The notes under the pieces: model-generated
Databases searched by the model: none
What the model was told of the DNA's origin: nothing
Seen by the model: only the letters and a program-made list of their open reading frames with translations
Made by a program: the position numbers and the translations under genes
Part shown: in pieces, positions 53,335-61,930 of the stretch
How positions within the stretch are numbered: position 1 is the stretch's first letter
Layout: every line of letters starts with the position of its first letter
Source: an uncultured Neomegalonema sp.
GTDB taxonomy: Bacteria > Pseudomonadota > Alphaproteobacteria > Rhodobacterales > Rhodobacteraceae
Assembly: GCA_937928005.1 (NCBI GenBank)
Contig: CALFVD010000028.1
Coordinates: 1-64,000 of the forward strand
Length of the DNA: 64,000 nucleotides
Direction of reading: 5' to 3'

Positions 53335-54161
53335 GCCTGCTTGACGTTGAAAACCTGCGCGTTGCCTTCGACACCGAAGCCGGGGCGGTCGAAGCGGTAC
53401 GGGGCGTCAGTTTCGCTGTGGACCGCGAGCGAGTGGCCATCGTTGGCGAGAGTGGGTCGGGCAAATCGGTCACGGGCCGCTCGATCCTGCGACTGGTCAG
53501 GCCGCCGGGGCGAGTCACCGCCAAAACGCTGCGCTTCGATGGGCAGGATTTGCTATCCCTATCCGAGCGAAAAATGCGCGCCATTCGCGGTCAACACATT
53601 GCGATGGTGATGCAAGACCCAAAATTCGCGCTTAACCCGGTGATGAGTATCGGCGACCAAATGACCGAAGGACTACGCCGACGCGAAGGAATGGGGCGGC
53701 GGGCAGCCACAGCGAAAACTATCGAGATGCTGCGCGCGGTACAAATCCGTGACGGCGAGCGGGTCATGCGTGCCTATCCGCATGAAATGTCGGGCGGGAT
53801 GGGGCAGCGCGTGATGATTGCCATGATGCTGATCCCCGACCCTGATCTCCTCATTGCCGACGAGCCGACCTCGGCGCTGGACGTGACGGTGCAAGCGGAA
53901 GTGCTGGCGATTCTCGACGATCTGGTGAAAGAGCGGGGTATGGGCTTGATCTTCATCAGCCACGACTTGCGCCTCGTCTCGCGATTCTGCGACCGGGTGT
54001 TGGTCATGTATCTGGGCAAGATTGTGGAGCGGCTGGACGCGCGCGATCTAGAGGCGGCGCAGCACCCCTACACACGGGGGCTGCTCAACTGCCTGCCGAG
54101 CATCGGTGGCGACCGGAAGCCACTGCCCGTGCTGGATCGGGATGCGGCATGGGCGGAGTAA
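53331..54161 (+). CDS. ABC transporter ATPase, DppD-like
   Basis: A 276-residue ATP-binding subunit. Walker A GESGSGKS, Q-loop MQDPKFALNP, signature SGGMGQRVMIAMML, Walker B LLIADEPTSALD and the switch HDLRLVSRFC are in order, with the C-terminal oligopeptide motif HPYTRGLLNCLPS. GTG 53331 overlaps the stop of the inserted ORF; an ATG-started version would result if the insert were removed. Confidence 0.9.
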   Translation: MSLLDVENLRVAFDTEAGAVEAVRGVSFAVDRERVAIVGESGSGKSVTGRSILRLVRPPGRVTAKTLRFDGQDLLSLSERKMRAIRGQHIAMVMQDPKFALNPVMSIGDQMTEGLRRREGMGRRAATAKTIEMLRAVQIRDGERVMRAYPHEMSGGMGQRVMIAMMLIPDPDLLIADEPTSALDVTVQAEVLAILDDLVKERGMGLIFISHDLRLVSRFCDRVLVMYLGKIVERLDARDLEAAQHPYTRGLLNCLPSIGGDRKPLPVLDRDAAWAE

Positions 54162-54184
54162 TGATGGCAAAACAATGCGATAGG

Positions 54185-54210
54185 CTCGCTCTCCCGCTTA
54201 CGGGGGAGGG
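54185..54210. repeat. REP-like palindrome between the two ATPase genes
   Basis: The sequence CTCTCCCGCTTACGGGGGAGGG is a GC-rich hairpin of the common REP type, similar to 63772-63796. Its right arm GGGGGAGGG is the only ribosome-site-like sequence before the next start, so folding could lower translation of the second ATPase. Confidence 0.75.
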
Positions 54211-54222
54211 AAAGAAAATGCA

Positions 54223-54975
54223 ATGCTGATCGAGATCGACGACCTCTCCGTCACCTTCGGCAAAGGTCGCGATGCCGTGCGCGCCGTACGGGAAGTATCC
54301 TTCGCTGTGGATGCGCGCGAATCTTTCGGGCTTGTCGGGGAGTCTGGGTCTGGTAAATCCACGATCCTACGGGCGATCTGTGGAATGGTCCCTGTCACTG
54401 GCGGTATGATCCGCATCGACGGCGTGCCGTTGCCGAAACGGCGCTCGAAGGCGTTTTCGCGGCGCATCCAGATGGTGTTTCAGGACCCCTACGCCTCGCT
54501 GCACCCGAAACGCAGCGTGGATGCCACCCTCGCCGAACCGCTGGCCATCCACGGCATCAAAGGGCGCGACGAGCGGGTGGTGCAGGCGATGCGCGATGTG
54601 GGCCTCGATCCGCGCTTCCGCTTTCGGTTTCCGCATCAACTATCGGGGGGACAGCGCCAGCGGGTTGTCATCGCCCGCGCGTTGATGCTGGAGCCGGAAA
54701 TCCTGTTGCTGGACGAGCCAACCTCGGCCCTCGATGCCTCGGTGCAGGCGGAAGTGCTGAACCTGCTGTCGCGCATCCGCGAGGAGCGCAACCTCACCTA
54801 CCTGATGGTCAGTCACGATCTGGCGGTGATCGACCACATGTGCGACCGCCTTGCCGTGATGAAGGACGGGCGGGTGGTGGAGCAACTCGGCCGGTCTGCG
54901 CTGGCCAGTGGCGATGTGCGGGAGGACTATACGCGCACTCTCTTCACCGCGAGCGCGCATGAAGTTGCCGAGTAA
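54223..54975 (+). CDS. ABC transporter ATPase, DppF-like
   Basis: A 250-residue ATP-binding subunit. Walker A GESGSGKST, Q-loop FQDPYASLHPK, signature SGGQRQRVVIARALM, Walker B ILLLDEPTSALD and SHDLAVIDHMC are present. It completes the transporter with the DppD-like ATPase. The end lies 4 bp from the convergent uvrC end. Confidence 0.92.
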   Translation: MLIEIDDLSVTFGKGRDAVRAVREVSFAVDARESFGLVGESGSGKSTILRAICGMVPVTGGMIRIDGVPLPKRRSKAFSRRIQMVFQDPYASLHPKRSVDATLAEPLAIHGIKGRDERVVQAMRDVGLDPRFRFRFPHQLSGGQRQRVVIARALMLEPEILLLDEPTSALDASVQAEVLNLLSRIREERNLTYLMVSHDLAVIDHMCDRLAVMKDGRVVEQLGRSALASGDVREDYTRTLFTASAHEVAE

Positions 54976-54979
54976 CGGC

Positions 54980-56935
54980 TCACCCCTCCTGAAAATGCCC
55001 AAAAATCTTCTCCGCCATCGCTTTTGACACGCCTTCGACCGCCTGCAAATCGCTGACACCCGCCCGGCTCACCGCCTTGGCGGAGCCGAAATGGGCCAGC
55101 AGGGCGCGCTTGCGGGCGGGGCCGATGCCGCCGATCTCATCAAGGGGGTTAGCCATCTGAGTCTTGGCGCGTTTGGCCCGATGGGTTCCGATGGCGAAGC
55201 GGTGGGCTTCGTCGCGCAGGCGTTGCAGGAAATAGAGCGTCGGGTCGCGGTGCGGCAAGGCGAAGGGCTGGCGGCCTTGCATGTGGAAGATTTCCTTGCC
55301 CGCATCGCGTTCCTGCCCCTTGGCGACGGCAACCAGCGCCACATCGTCCACGCCCAATTCGTCGAACACGGCCTGCGTCGCCGATAGCTGACCCGCGCCA
55401 CCGTCGATTAGCACCAGATCGGGCCAGTTGCCCTTGTCGCGATCCGGGTCTTCCTTCATCAGCCGGGTAAAGCGGCGGGTGAGGACTTCCTTCATCATAC
55501 CGAAATCGTCGCCGGGGATCAGGTCCGCATTCTTGATGTTGAATTTTCGGTACTGGTTCTTCATCAAACCTTCCGGCCCACTGACGATCATCGCACCTAC
55601 CGCATCCGTACCCATGATGTGCGAGTTGTCGTAGGTCTCGATCCGGTTGGGCCGTTCACCCAGATCGAAGGCTTCCATCACGCCGTCGAGCAGGCGCGAT
55701 TGCGCGGCAGAGTCGGCCATGCGGCGGGCGAGGCTCTCACGGGCGTTCCTAAGCGCATCCGTGACCAACTCGCGTTTCTCGCCGCGTGCGGGCACGGTGA
55801 GCGTGACCTTATGGCCCGCATTTTCAGTCAGCGCCGCCTCCATCACTTCACGGCCTTCGATCTCGTGGGAGAGGAACAGCGCCTTCGCGGGGGGGCGGGT
55901 GTCGTAGAATTGGCCGATAAATGCGGCAAGCACCTCGGCTTCGTCGGCATCGCTCGCAAGCCGGGGGAAGTAGGCTTTGTTGCCCCAGTTCTGACCATTG
56001 CGAAAGAAGAAGACCTGCACGCAGGCCTGTCCACTCTGCATATGCAAAGCGATCACATCGGCCTCAGCTACCCCGCGCGGGTTGACGCCCTGATGCGCTT
56101 GTACCTGTGTCAGCGCCTTGATGCGGTCACGAAAAACGGCGGCGCGCTCGTAGTCGAATTCGGCGGCGGCCTCCTCCATCGATTTGGCCAATTCCGACTG
56201 CACCTTCGTCGATTTGCCGGAGAGAAAGGCGGTCGCCTCACTGCGCAGATCTTCGTAATCCTTCTTGGTCACATAACCCTCGACACAAGGCGCGCAGCAT
56301 CGCTTGATTTGATAGAGCAGACAGGGCCGGGTACGCCCCTCAAACATGGAATCGTTGCAAGTGCGTAGTAAGAATGCCTTCTGCAATTGGTTGAGCGTGC
56401 GGTTGACGCTGCCTGCGCTGGCGAAGGGACCGAAGTAGTGGCCCTTGGACGATTTCGCGCCGCGATTCTTGCGCAAGCGGGGAAATTCATGGTCCGTGTC
56501 AATCAGGATGTATGGGAAGCTCTTATCGTCGCGCAGCAACACATTATAGCGGGGTTTGAGCCGCTTGATGAGATTACTCTCCAACAGTAGCGCCTCTGTC
56601 TCGGTCTTTGTCACCACGAAGATCAGAGAGGCGGTATTGGATATCATCCGCTTAATGCGCGAGGTATGGCCATCATAGCGGGTATAGCTGACCACGCGCT
56701 TTTTCAGGCTGCGCGCTTTGCCGACATAGAGAACCTCGCCTTTGGCATCGAGCATCCGATAGACGCCGGGACCATCGGGAAGGGTCTTGAGCGCACGGGC
56801 GATGACCCCCGGCCCGGTTTCCTTTTCGGTCGGCGCGCCATCGATTTCATACCGCGCGCCCTCCTCCTCAAAACCAATGGGTGAGCCGGATTCGGATAGC
56901 GTAGGGGCGGGGTCGGGGCGGTGCGCTTTCGTCAT
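54980..56935 (-). CDS. uvrC: Excinuclease ABC subunit C
   Basis: UvrC makes both incisions in nucleotide excision repair. The GIY-YIG nuclease is near residues 50-130 ([24 protein letters not shown]), the UVR helical region near 235 ([19 protein letters not shown]), the RNase H-like nuclease with [17 protein letters not shown] and [12 protein letters not shown], and the C-terminal helix-hairpin-helix ([19 protein letters not shown]). ATG 56935 is chosen over TTG 56944. Length about 651 residues is typical. It is a single-gene unit. Confidence 0.95.
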   Translation of the reverse strand: MTKAHRPDPAPTLSESGSPIGFEEEGARYEIDGAPTEKETGPGVIARALKTLPDGPGVYRMLDAKGEVLYVGKARSLKKRVVSYTRYDGHTSRIKRMISNTASLIFVVTKTETEALLLESNLIKRLKPRYNVLLRDDKSFPYILIDTDHEFPRLRKNRGAKSSKGHYFGPFASAGSVNRTLNQLQKAFLLRTCNDSMFEGRTRPCLLYQIKRCCAPCVEGYVTKKDYEDLRSEATAFLSGKSTKVQSELAKSMEEAAAEFDYERAAVFRDRIKALTQVQAHQGVNPRGVAEADVIALHMQSGQACVQVFFFRNGQNWGNKAYFPRLASDADEAEVLAAFIGQFYDTRPPAKALFLSHEIEGREVMEAALTENAGHKVTLTVPARGEKRELVTDALRNARESLARRMADSAAQSRLLDGVMEAFDLGERPNRIETYDNSHIMGTDAVGAMIVSGPEGLMKNQYRKFNIKNADLIPGDDFGMMKEVLTRRFTRLMKEDPDRDKGNWPDLVLIDGGAGQLSATQAVFDELGVDDVALVAVAKGQERDAGKEIFHMQGRQPFALPHRDPTLYFLQRLRDEAHRFAIGTHRAKRAKTQMANPLDEIGGIGPARKRALLAHFGSAKAVSRAGVSDLQAVEGVSKAMAEKIFGHFQEG

Positions 56936-56944
56936 GATCCCCAA

Positions 56945-57282
56945 TCTAGTGGCAGGCTCGAATCATTGCGAGTATCAAGTCGAATTAAGAATTTGGTAAG
57001 GCTTCTGCGAGGGTTAGCCGGGGTGCTTTTCTCCGCCCCCAGCCCCTGTGCATAACTCTGTTGGCAACACGGGTGTTAACCTCTTCCGGTGCCGGATTCA
57101 CTGGATTAAAGCGAGTTGCACAATTCTTCAGCAGAATCCATAACCCATTGATATAAAATAAATCTACCGAAGGAAACATATAACGATTCTGTGAACTGTC
57201 GCTGAAAGCTGCGTTATTGAGCCAGACGGGAGAGTCAACTCACCATGTGCAAAACATCGTAAGAATTTAAAACGCCGTGTCC
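56945..57282. other. Intergenic region between uvrC and the exchanger
   Basis: About 340 bp with no convincing gene. A TAAAGCGAGTTGCACAATTC stretch at about 57107 resembles a decayed family A end. The remainder is A+T-rich and would hold the uvrC promoter. I see no clear terminator for the exchanger gene. Confidence 0.4.
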
Positions 57283-58218
57283 TCAGTTACCCATCACCAC
57301 CAGCACGACGAAAATACCGTAGAGAACAACAAGTAACGATCCTGCAGCCCGCCCTAGCGGCTTATTCATCAGCAAGAATGGCAGCAGCAGTAGCGTCACG
57401 CCAACCATGATCGGAATGTCTAATACGGCAAAACCACGCGATACCGGAATCGGGCTGACCAGCGAGGTCACACTAAGGATGGCAAGAATGTTCAGAAGAT
57501 TCGAACCGATGATGTTTCCCAATGCCACCTCGGAACGCCCTCGCCATGCCGCCGCAACTGATGCCGCCAATTCTGGCAGTGATGTACCAAGCGCCACGAG
57601 CGTCAAGCCGATGGCCGCCTCTGAAATACCGATGGACAAGGCAATCTCGCGTGCGCCCTCGATCAAAAAATGCGCACCAATGGGCAGGCCGATAAGGCCA
57701 AATGCCAATAACGCGGCAATCTTGAGCGATGGCATCGCCCCGCTAGCCGTATCGATCTCGCCATCTTCAAGATCACTGCCTTGCGACCTACGCCAAGCAT
57801 CGAAGAGAAACCCGACAAGCAAGCCGAGCATAATCAACGCGGCTCCGCGCCCGATCATACCCGTCCATGCAAGGGCGAGCAGTAGAATACTGGCCCCGAC
57901 CATGAACACATAGTTTCGTAGATCTTGCGACCCGCCCATCGCAATCGGCACGATCATCGCGGGCACGCCCAAAACAAGAAGCACATTGGCGACGTTGGAC
58001 CCCACCACGTTACCCAGTGCAATGTCGGGAGAGCCTTCCAGAGCCGCCTGAACGCTGATGACGAGTTCGGGGGCCGAGGTGCCAAAAGCAACCACCGTCG
58101 AGCTGATAAGGGCGATGGAGAGGCTCAAGCGCAGACTGAGAGCAATAGCTCCCCGCACGAGCGCATCACCGGCGAATATCAACAGGGTTGCCCCGCCGAT
58201 GGCATAGAGAACACTCAT
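57283..58218 (-). CDS. Calcium/sodium antiporter, CaCA family
   Basis: A 311-residue exchanger with about ten helices in two inverted repeats. The alpha motifs are seen in VVAFGTSAPELVISVQAALEGSPDIALGNVVGSNVANVLLVLG and LVALGTSLPELAASVAAAWRGRSEVALGNIIGSNLLNILAI, which carry the ion-binding acidic residues. It is of the YrbG type. It closes a run of minus-strand genes from 61794. Confidence 0.92.
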   Translation of the reverse strand: MSVLYAIGGATLLIFAGDALVRGAIALSLRLSLSIALISSTVVAFGTSAPELVISVQAALEGSPDIALGNVVGSNVANVLLVLGVPAMIVPIAMGGSQDLRNYVFMVGASILLLALAWTGMIGRGAALIMLGLLVGFLFDAWRRSQGSDLEDGEIDTASGAMPSLKIAALLAFGLIGLPIGAHFLIEGAREIALSIGISEAAIGLTLVALGTSLPELAASVAAAWRGRSEVALGNIIGSNLLNILAILSVTSLVSPIPVSRGFAVLDIPIMVGVTLLLLPFLLMNKPLGRAAGSLLVVLYGIFVVLVVMGN

Positions 58219-58230
58219 AGATAGGTCCGA

Positions 58231-58443
58231 TCAGGAAGAGGAGCAGTCGCAGGTTTCGCCGGGTGTATGCCACGCATTGCACTGGGCACAACGTACCATC
58301 GGTTCGCTGTTCTTTTGCCGCTCAGCCATAATGCGCGCGGATTTGCGTTTCGCTACCCGTGCGGTGGTGTCACCGCTAACTAGGCGTAGGACTAACAAGG
58401 CGGCGAGGACGAAAATGATCGTCACGATAATTTTCAGGACCAT
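58231..58443 (-). CDS. Small membrane protein with C-terminal CxxC tail, PP0621-like
   Basis: A 70-residue protein with one N-terminal helix (IIVTIIFVLAALLVLRLV), a basic linker and a putative metal-binding tail MVRCAQCNAWHTPGETCDC. GGGAGA precedes ATG 58443. The layout resembles the PP0621 family of small membrane proteins with unknown role. It lies 12 bp upstream of the exchanger gene and 18 bp downstream of the protease gene, so it is probably co-transcribed with both. Confidence 0.7.
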   Translation of the reverse strand: MVLKIIVTIIFVLAALLVLRLVSGDTTARVAKRKSARIMAERQKNSEPMVRCAQCNAWHTPGETCDCSSS

Positions 58444-58461
58444 GCCGGTCTCCCTTCGACG

Positions 58462-59325
58462 CTATAGACCGTAGCGGCCCCATGCGAGGCGCTGTTCAAC
58501 CACGTCTACCGCAGCCTCAGCCGCACCTGCGCCTATCTCAGTACCGAGCGATGGACCAACCACGTCGCGCCCCATAAGGCGAGCAAGTAGACCGCGTTTT
58601 TCACCACCATATTCCTTGAAAGTGACATCCTTGCCGAAGCGTTCTTTTAGCACGGGCTGCAGCTCGCCGACTCCATCAGCGAGACCAACTTCAACGGCGC
58701 TTTCCCCGACCCAGACATCACCATCAAACAGGGGCGTGCCCTCGGTCAGTCGGTCCTTGCGCGAGCCTTTAACCCAATCAATAAAGCGAGCATGGATAAC
58801 TTTCTGGAGCGCCTTGAGCCGTGCGATATCTTCGGGCTTTTCCTCGCTGAACGGGTCCATCAGCACCTTGCGCTCACCGGCAGTATGCACGCGGCGTTCA
58901 ATACCGATTCGTTGGATTGCATCCTGCGCCCCAAAGCTGGCGGAGATAACACCGATGGAGCCTGCGATGCTGTATTCATTGACGAAAATCTCATCTGCCG
59001 CATAGGCCAGCAGATAGCCGCCCGAAGCGGCCACATCTTCGCAGAAAGCAATAACGGGGATTTCCTTCTCGTCAGCCAACCGCCTTATATGTCGCGCAAT
59101 CAGGCTGGATTGACCGGGCGCGCCGCCGGGGGAATTGATAGCCAGCGCCACAGCCTTGACACGCTTACTCTCAAAGGCAGCGTCGATGGCTTTTTCCAAT
59201 GGCGGGTGAGATAGGCCACGCCCACCGATCCCGCGTGAGACGCCGATGGCTCCATAGAGGCGCAGGACGGATATCTCGTCGCTACGCGCGAACCAGCTTT
59301 TTGGGTTAAACAATGATCTTTTCAT
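58462..59325 (-). CDS. sppA: Signal peptide peptidase SppA-like S49 protease
   Basis: A 287-residue serine protease of the short SppA/SohB type. The SDEISVLRLYGAIG strand begins the domain, the lysine and serine of the catalytic dyad lie in the SPGG...FCEDVAASGGYLLAYAADEIFVNEYSIAGSIGV stretch, and KVLMDPFSEEKPEDIARLKALQKVIHARF follows. No clear membrane segment is at the start. ATG 59325 was chosen because the longer frame to 59388 overlaps the upstream gene and has no family similarity. Confidence 0.88.
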   Translation of the reverse strand: MKRSLFNPKSWFARSDEISVLRLYGAIGVSRGIGGRGLSHPPLEKAIDAAFESKRVKAVALAINSPGGAPGQSSLIARHIRRLADEKEIPVIAFCEDVAASGGYLLAYAADEIFVNEYSIAGSIGVISASFGAQDAIQRIGIERRVHTAGERKVLMDPFSEEKPEDIARLKALQKVIHARFIDWVKGSRKDRLTEGTPLFDGDVWVGESAVEVGLADGVGELQPVLKERFGKDVTFKEYGGEKRGLLARLMGRDVVGPSLGTEIGAGAAEAAVDVVEQRLAWGRYGL

Positions 59326-59369
59326 AGGCTGGACATAAGCGGGCCAGAGCAGCGACACAAGACATGCGC

Positions 59370-60248
59370 TCAGGTGTCGCCTTTCCAAACGCTATCATAG
59401 AGGTCGGGGCGACGGTCGCGCAGGGTACGCACGGCCCCATGGTCACGCGCCCAATCGAGGCGCGTCATATCAAGATCGGCAAAGATGATTTGCTCGACAT
59501 TAGATTCCGCTTCCGCCGCGATGCCATCGCGGGCGAAGGGCAGATCACAGGGCGTGAAGATGGCGCTCTGCGCATAGTTTATGTCAATGTTAACAACACC
59601 GCGCAGCGTATCACAACTGCCCGCCAGTGCCATGTAACATTGGTTTTCGACCGCCCGCGCTTGACTACAAAGCCTCACGCGCATGGTGCCCGCGCGCTGG
59701 TCGGTCTGGAACGGGACGAAGACCAGCCGCGCGCCTTGATCCGCCAGCCTGCGTCCTAGTTCGGGGAATTCGCTATCATAGCAGATCAGCGTTGCTACCG
59801 GACCGCAATCTGTCTCCACCACGTCCAATGCCCGCCCACCTTCAATGCCCCAGACGGCGTGTTCATCCGGGGTCGGGTGCAGTTTTTCCTGCGCATGAAT
59901 GCTGCCGTCTTTAAGGCACAAATAACTGATATTACGGCGTTTTTCTGCGTCGTTACGGGTCAAGTGCGAGCCTGCAACAATGTGGATGCCATGGGCCTGT
60001 GCCATGGCGCTCATGCGGGCGCGGAAATCGGGTGTTTCTTCCGTCAGCGCGTCGATAAAGGCGTCGGGATCATGCCCTGCGCCAACCGCAAGCGGAAACG
60101 TCATCATTTCCGGAAACACAACAAAATCAGAGCCATACCCCGCAGCAATACTCACAAAATGTTCCACCGGCGCGTAGAACGCATCCCGGCTTTGCACATT
60201 GCGCATGGGCAGTTGAACACAGGCGACGCGGACGATTGGCTTGCCCAT
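59370..60248 (-). CDS. Carbon-nitrogen hydrolase (nitrilase superfamily)
   Basis: A 292-residue amidase with the Glu-Lys-Cys triad in VVFPEMMTFP, QEKLHPTPDE and TLICYDSEFPE. MGKPIVRVACVQLPMRNVQ begins the domain; ATG 60248 is selected accordingly. Its branch is the N-carbamoyl or amidase-like type; the exact substrate is uncertain. It is encoded 11 bp after the oxidase subunit IV gene on the minus strand. Confidence 0.9.
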   Translation of the reverse strand: MGKPIVRVACVQLPMRNVQSRDAFYAPVEHFVSIAAGYGSDFVVFPEMMTFPLAVGAGHDPDAFIDALTEETPDFRARMSAMAQAHGIHIVAGSHLTRNDAEKRRNISYLCLKDGSIHAQEKLHPTPDEHAVWGIEGGRALDVVETDCGPVATLICYDSEFPELGRRLADQGARLVFVPFQTDQRAGTMRVRLCSQARAVENQCYMALAGSCDTLRGVVNIDINYAQSAIFTPCDLPFARDGIAAEAESNVEQIIFADLDMTRLDWARDHGAVRTLRDRRPDLYDSVWKGDT

Positions 60249-60259
60249 GTCGCGTGTCG

Positions 60260-60412
60260 TTAGGTACGGAAGATCAACAAGAATAGGCAGACCGCGATAG
60301 ACAGGAGCGTCACGCGGATCGCCCAAGTAATAAACCCTGCAAAAGCAGCATGTTGGCTATCGATATCCATCTCGCCACGCACATACTTATCGGGGTCGTA
60401 ATCGGTGCTCAT
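60260..60412 (-). CDS. aa3-type cytochrome c oxidase subunit IV
   Basis: A 50-residue membrane peptide with the family pattern KYVRGEMDIDSQHAAFAGF and one helix (VTLLSIAVCLFLLIF). This small subunit accompanies aa3 oxidases of alphaproteobacteria. The other cox genes are not in the window. It stands between moaB and the C-N hydrolase gene on the minus strand. ATG 60412 fits the family length; the frame opens further up to 60484. Confidence 0.85.
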   Translation of the reverse strand: MSTDYDPDKYVRGEMDIDSQHAAFAGFITWAIRVTLLSIAVCLFLLIFRT

Positions 60413-60493
60413 ACAATCGTCCTCGTTCGGATTCTGGCGCGACAATACGCCTGCACGCCTGCCCCCGCAAGCCTGTTTACGCAAGGAATTCGG

Positions 60494-61042
60494 CTACTTT
60501 CGCCGCAGGTGTTCGTCAAGCCGGGGCATGATTTCGATCAGATTACAGGGGCGGTGGCGGTAGTCGAGTTGCAGGCGCAGAATCTCGTCCCACCCGTCCT
60601 TACACGCCCCCGGAGAGCCGGGGAGCGCGAAGAGATACGTGCCCCCGGCCACCCCGCCACAGGCGCGCGATTGCATCGTGCTGGTGCCTATTTTTGCGAA
60701 TGAAATCATATGGAAAAGCGCCGCAAACCCCTCGACTTCCTTCTCATAGACATCGAAATGCGCCTCCACCGTCACGTCCCGCCCCGTCAGCCCCGTCCCC
60801 CCGGTCGAGATCACCACGTCCACAGCATCGTCCGAAATCCACCCGCGCAGCACGTCTGCGATGTCATTACGTTCGTCGCGCACGATGCGTCGTTCGACAA
60901 GGCGATGCCCTGCTTCCTCAACGCGCGCGGCCAATACGTCGCCAGAGCGGTCATCCGCCAATTGCCGCGTATCCGACACGGTGAGGATGGCAATTCCGAC
61001 CGGAATGAAGTCACGGCCCTCATCGATTCTAACAGCACTCAT
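60494..61042 (-). CDS. moaB: Molybdenum cofactor biosynthesis protein B
   Basis: A 182-residue MoaB/MogA fold protein that adenylates molybdopterin. The motifs AILTVSDTRQLADDRSGD, VISTGGTGLTGRDVT, and FAALFHMISFAKIGTSTMQSRACGG with LFALPGSPGACKDGW are diagnostic. It shares an ATGA overlap with the glycosylase gene upstream. The product serves molybdoenzymes, which include the SoxC-like protein in this window. Confidence 0.93.
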   Translation of the reverse strand: MSAVRIDEGRDFIPVGIAILTVSDTRQLADDRSGDVLAARVEEAGHRLVERRIVRDERNDIADVLRGWISDDAVDVVISTGGTGLTGRDVTVEAHFDVYEKEVEGFAALFHMISFAKIGTSTMQSRACGGVAGGTYLFALPGSPGACKDGWDEILRLQLDYRHRPCNLIEIMPRLDEHLRRK

Positions 61043-61794
61043 TGCAATTCCTCAATTTTCGCCTTTAGCGCGAGTAAATCAGTCCACGCCTTATGCTTGT
61101 CCATCGGTTGGCGCAGAAGGTAGGCGGGGTGCAGCATCGGCAGGCAGGGGCGCGCCACCTCGCCGACCATTATATCGGTCCACCCCCCGCGCATCTTCAT
61201 GATTCCGGTCGTCGTGTCGAGCAATGCCTTGGTTGGCGTATTCCCCATTGTCACGATGAGGGCCGGATTGATCAACTCGATATGCCGCCGCACATAGGGC
61301 AGGAAGATTGCCGATTCCTCCGTACTCGGCGTGCGGTTCTGGGCGGGTCGCCATGGCACGATATTGGTGATGTAGACCGCTCGCGCCGCGTCCTCGTCAT
61401 GCCGCGACAGGCCGATGGCCGCGAGCATCCGGTCGAGCAATTGGCCCCCCATCCCGACGAAGGGTTTACCCTCGATATCCTCGTTCCGCCCCGGTGCCTC
61501 GCCCACGATCATCACGCGCGCCGCCGGATTTCCATCGGCAAAAACGCAAGTGCGCGCGCCGTGTTTCAACGGATGCTCATGCGCCTCGATTGCCGCGCGT
61601 AGGGCATCGAGATCGGCGCAGTCATCGGCGGGATGCGCCCCGTCCGCCACCAACGCGAGGGCAGGCGCAGCCTGCGATTCGGGTTTCGGGGCCGGAACGG
61701 TGCGGTCCACAAAAACATCCCCGATGGCCTCATCGGCCCCCAGCTCCCCCTGCCATACGAGCGCCGCCAACAACGCATCCCGCGATTCCGTCAT
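61039..61794 (-). CDS. Uracil-DNA glycosylase, family 4/5-like
   Basis: A 251-residue DNA repair enzyme of the type with an extended N-terminus. IVGEAPGRNEDIEGKPFVGMGGQLLDRML is the uracil-recognition motif, YITNIVPWRPAQNRTPSTEE follows, and ALIVTMGNTPTKALLDT and MLHPAYLLRQP complete the core. The iron-sulfur cysteines expected of family 4 are sparse in this sequence, with one Cys at about residue 73 and one late, so cluster binding is unclear. GGGAGGA precedes ATG 61794. Confidence 0.88.
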   Translation of the reverse strand: MTESRDALLAALVWQGELGADEAIGDVFVDRTVPAPKPESQAAPALALVADGAHPADDCADLDALRAAIEAHEHPLKHGARTCVFADGNPAARVMIVGEAPGRNEDIEGKPFVGMGGQLLDRMLAAIGLSRHDEDAARAVYITNIVPWRPAQNRTPSTEESAIFLPYVRRHIELINPALIVTMGNTPTKALLDTTTGIMKMRGGWTDIMVGEVARPCLPMLHPAYLLRQPMDKHKAWTDLLALKAKIEELQ

Positions 61795-61859
61795 CCCGTC
61801 CTCCCTGCGCCATAGGTAGCGCGAAGGGCGAGCAACGGAAAGCCTCACCCGCCACTGTC

Positions 61860-61879
61860 ATTCCCGCAAAAGCGGGAAT
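61860..61879. repeat. REP-type hairpin
   Basis: ATTCCCGC and GCGGGAAT pair around an AAAA loop, within TCATTCCCGC...GCGGGAATC, a common REP core. It stands next to a partial family B repeat (61887-61925), between the minus-strand DctM gene and the glycosylase gene. Confidence 0.8.
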
Positions 61880-61886
61880 CTATCCA

Positions 61887-61925
61887 TAGACGCAATTTCT
61901 GACCCAACTGAATCGCGTATCGCTC
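61887..61925 (+). repeat. Family B repeat, partial copy B3
   Basis: TAGACGCAATTTCTGACCCAACTGAATCGCGTATCGCTC aligns to the right half of B1 and B2, which read CGCACTT...CCGACCCAACTTGATTGCGT. The left half is absent. It ends 5 bp before the TRAP large permease stop. Confidence 0.6.
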
Positions 61926-61930
61926 AAGCG

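Noticed and set aside
57107-57126. TAAAGCGAGTTGCACAATTC as a sixth family A copy
   Set aside because: Only one end matches and no stem-loop follows; it was kept only as a remark.
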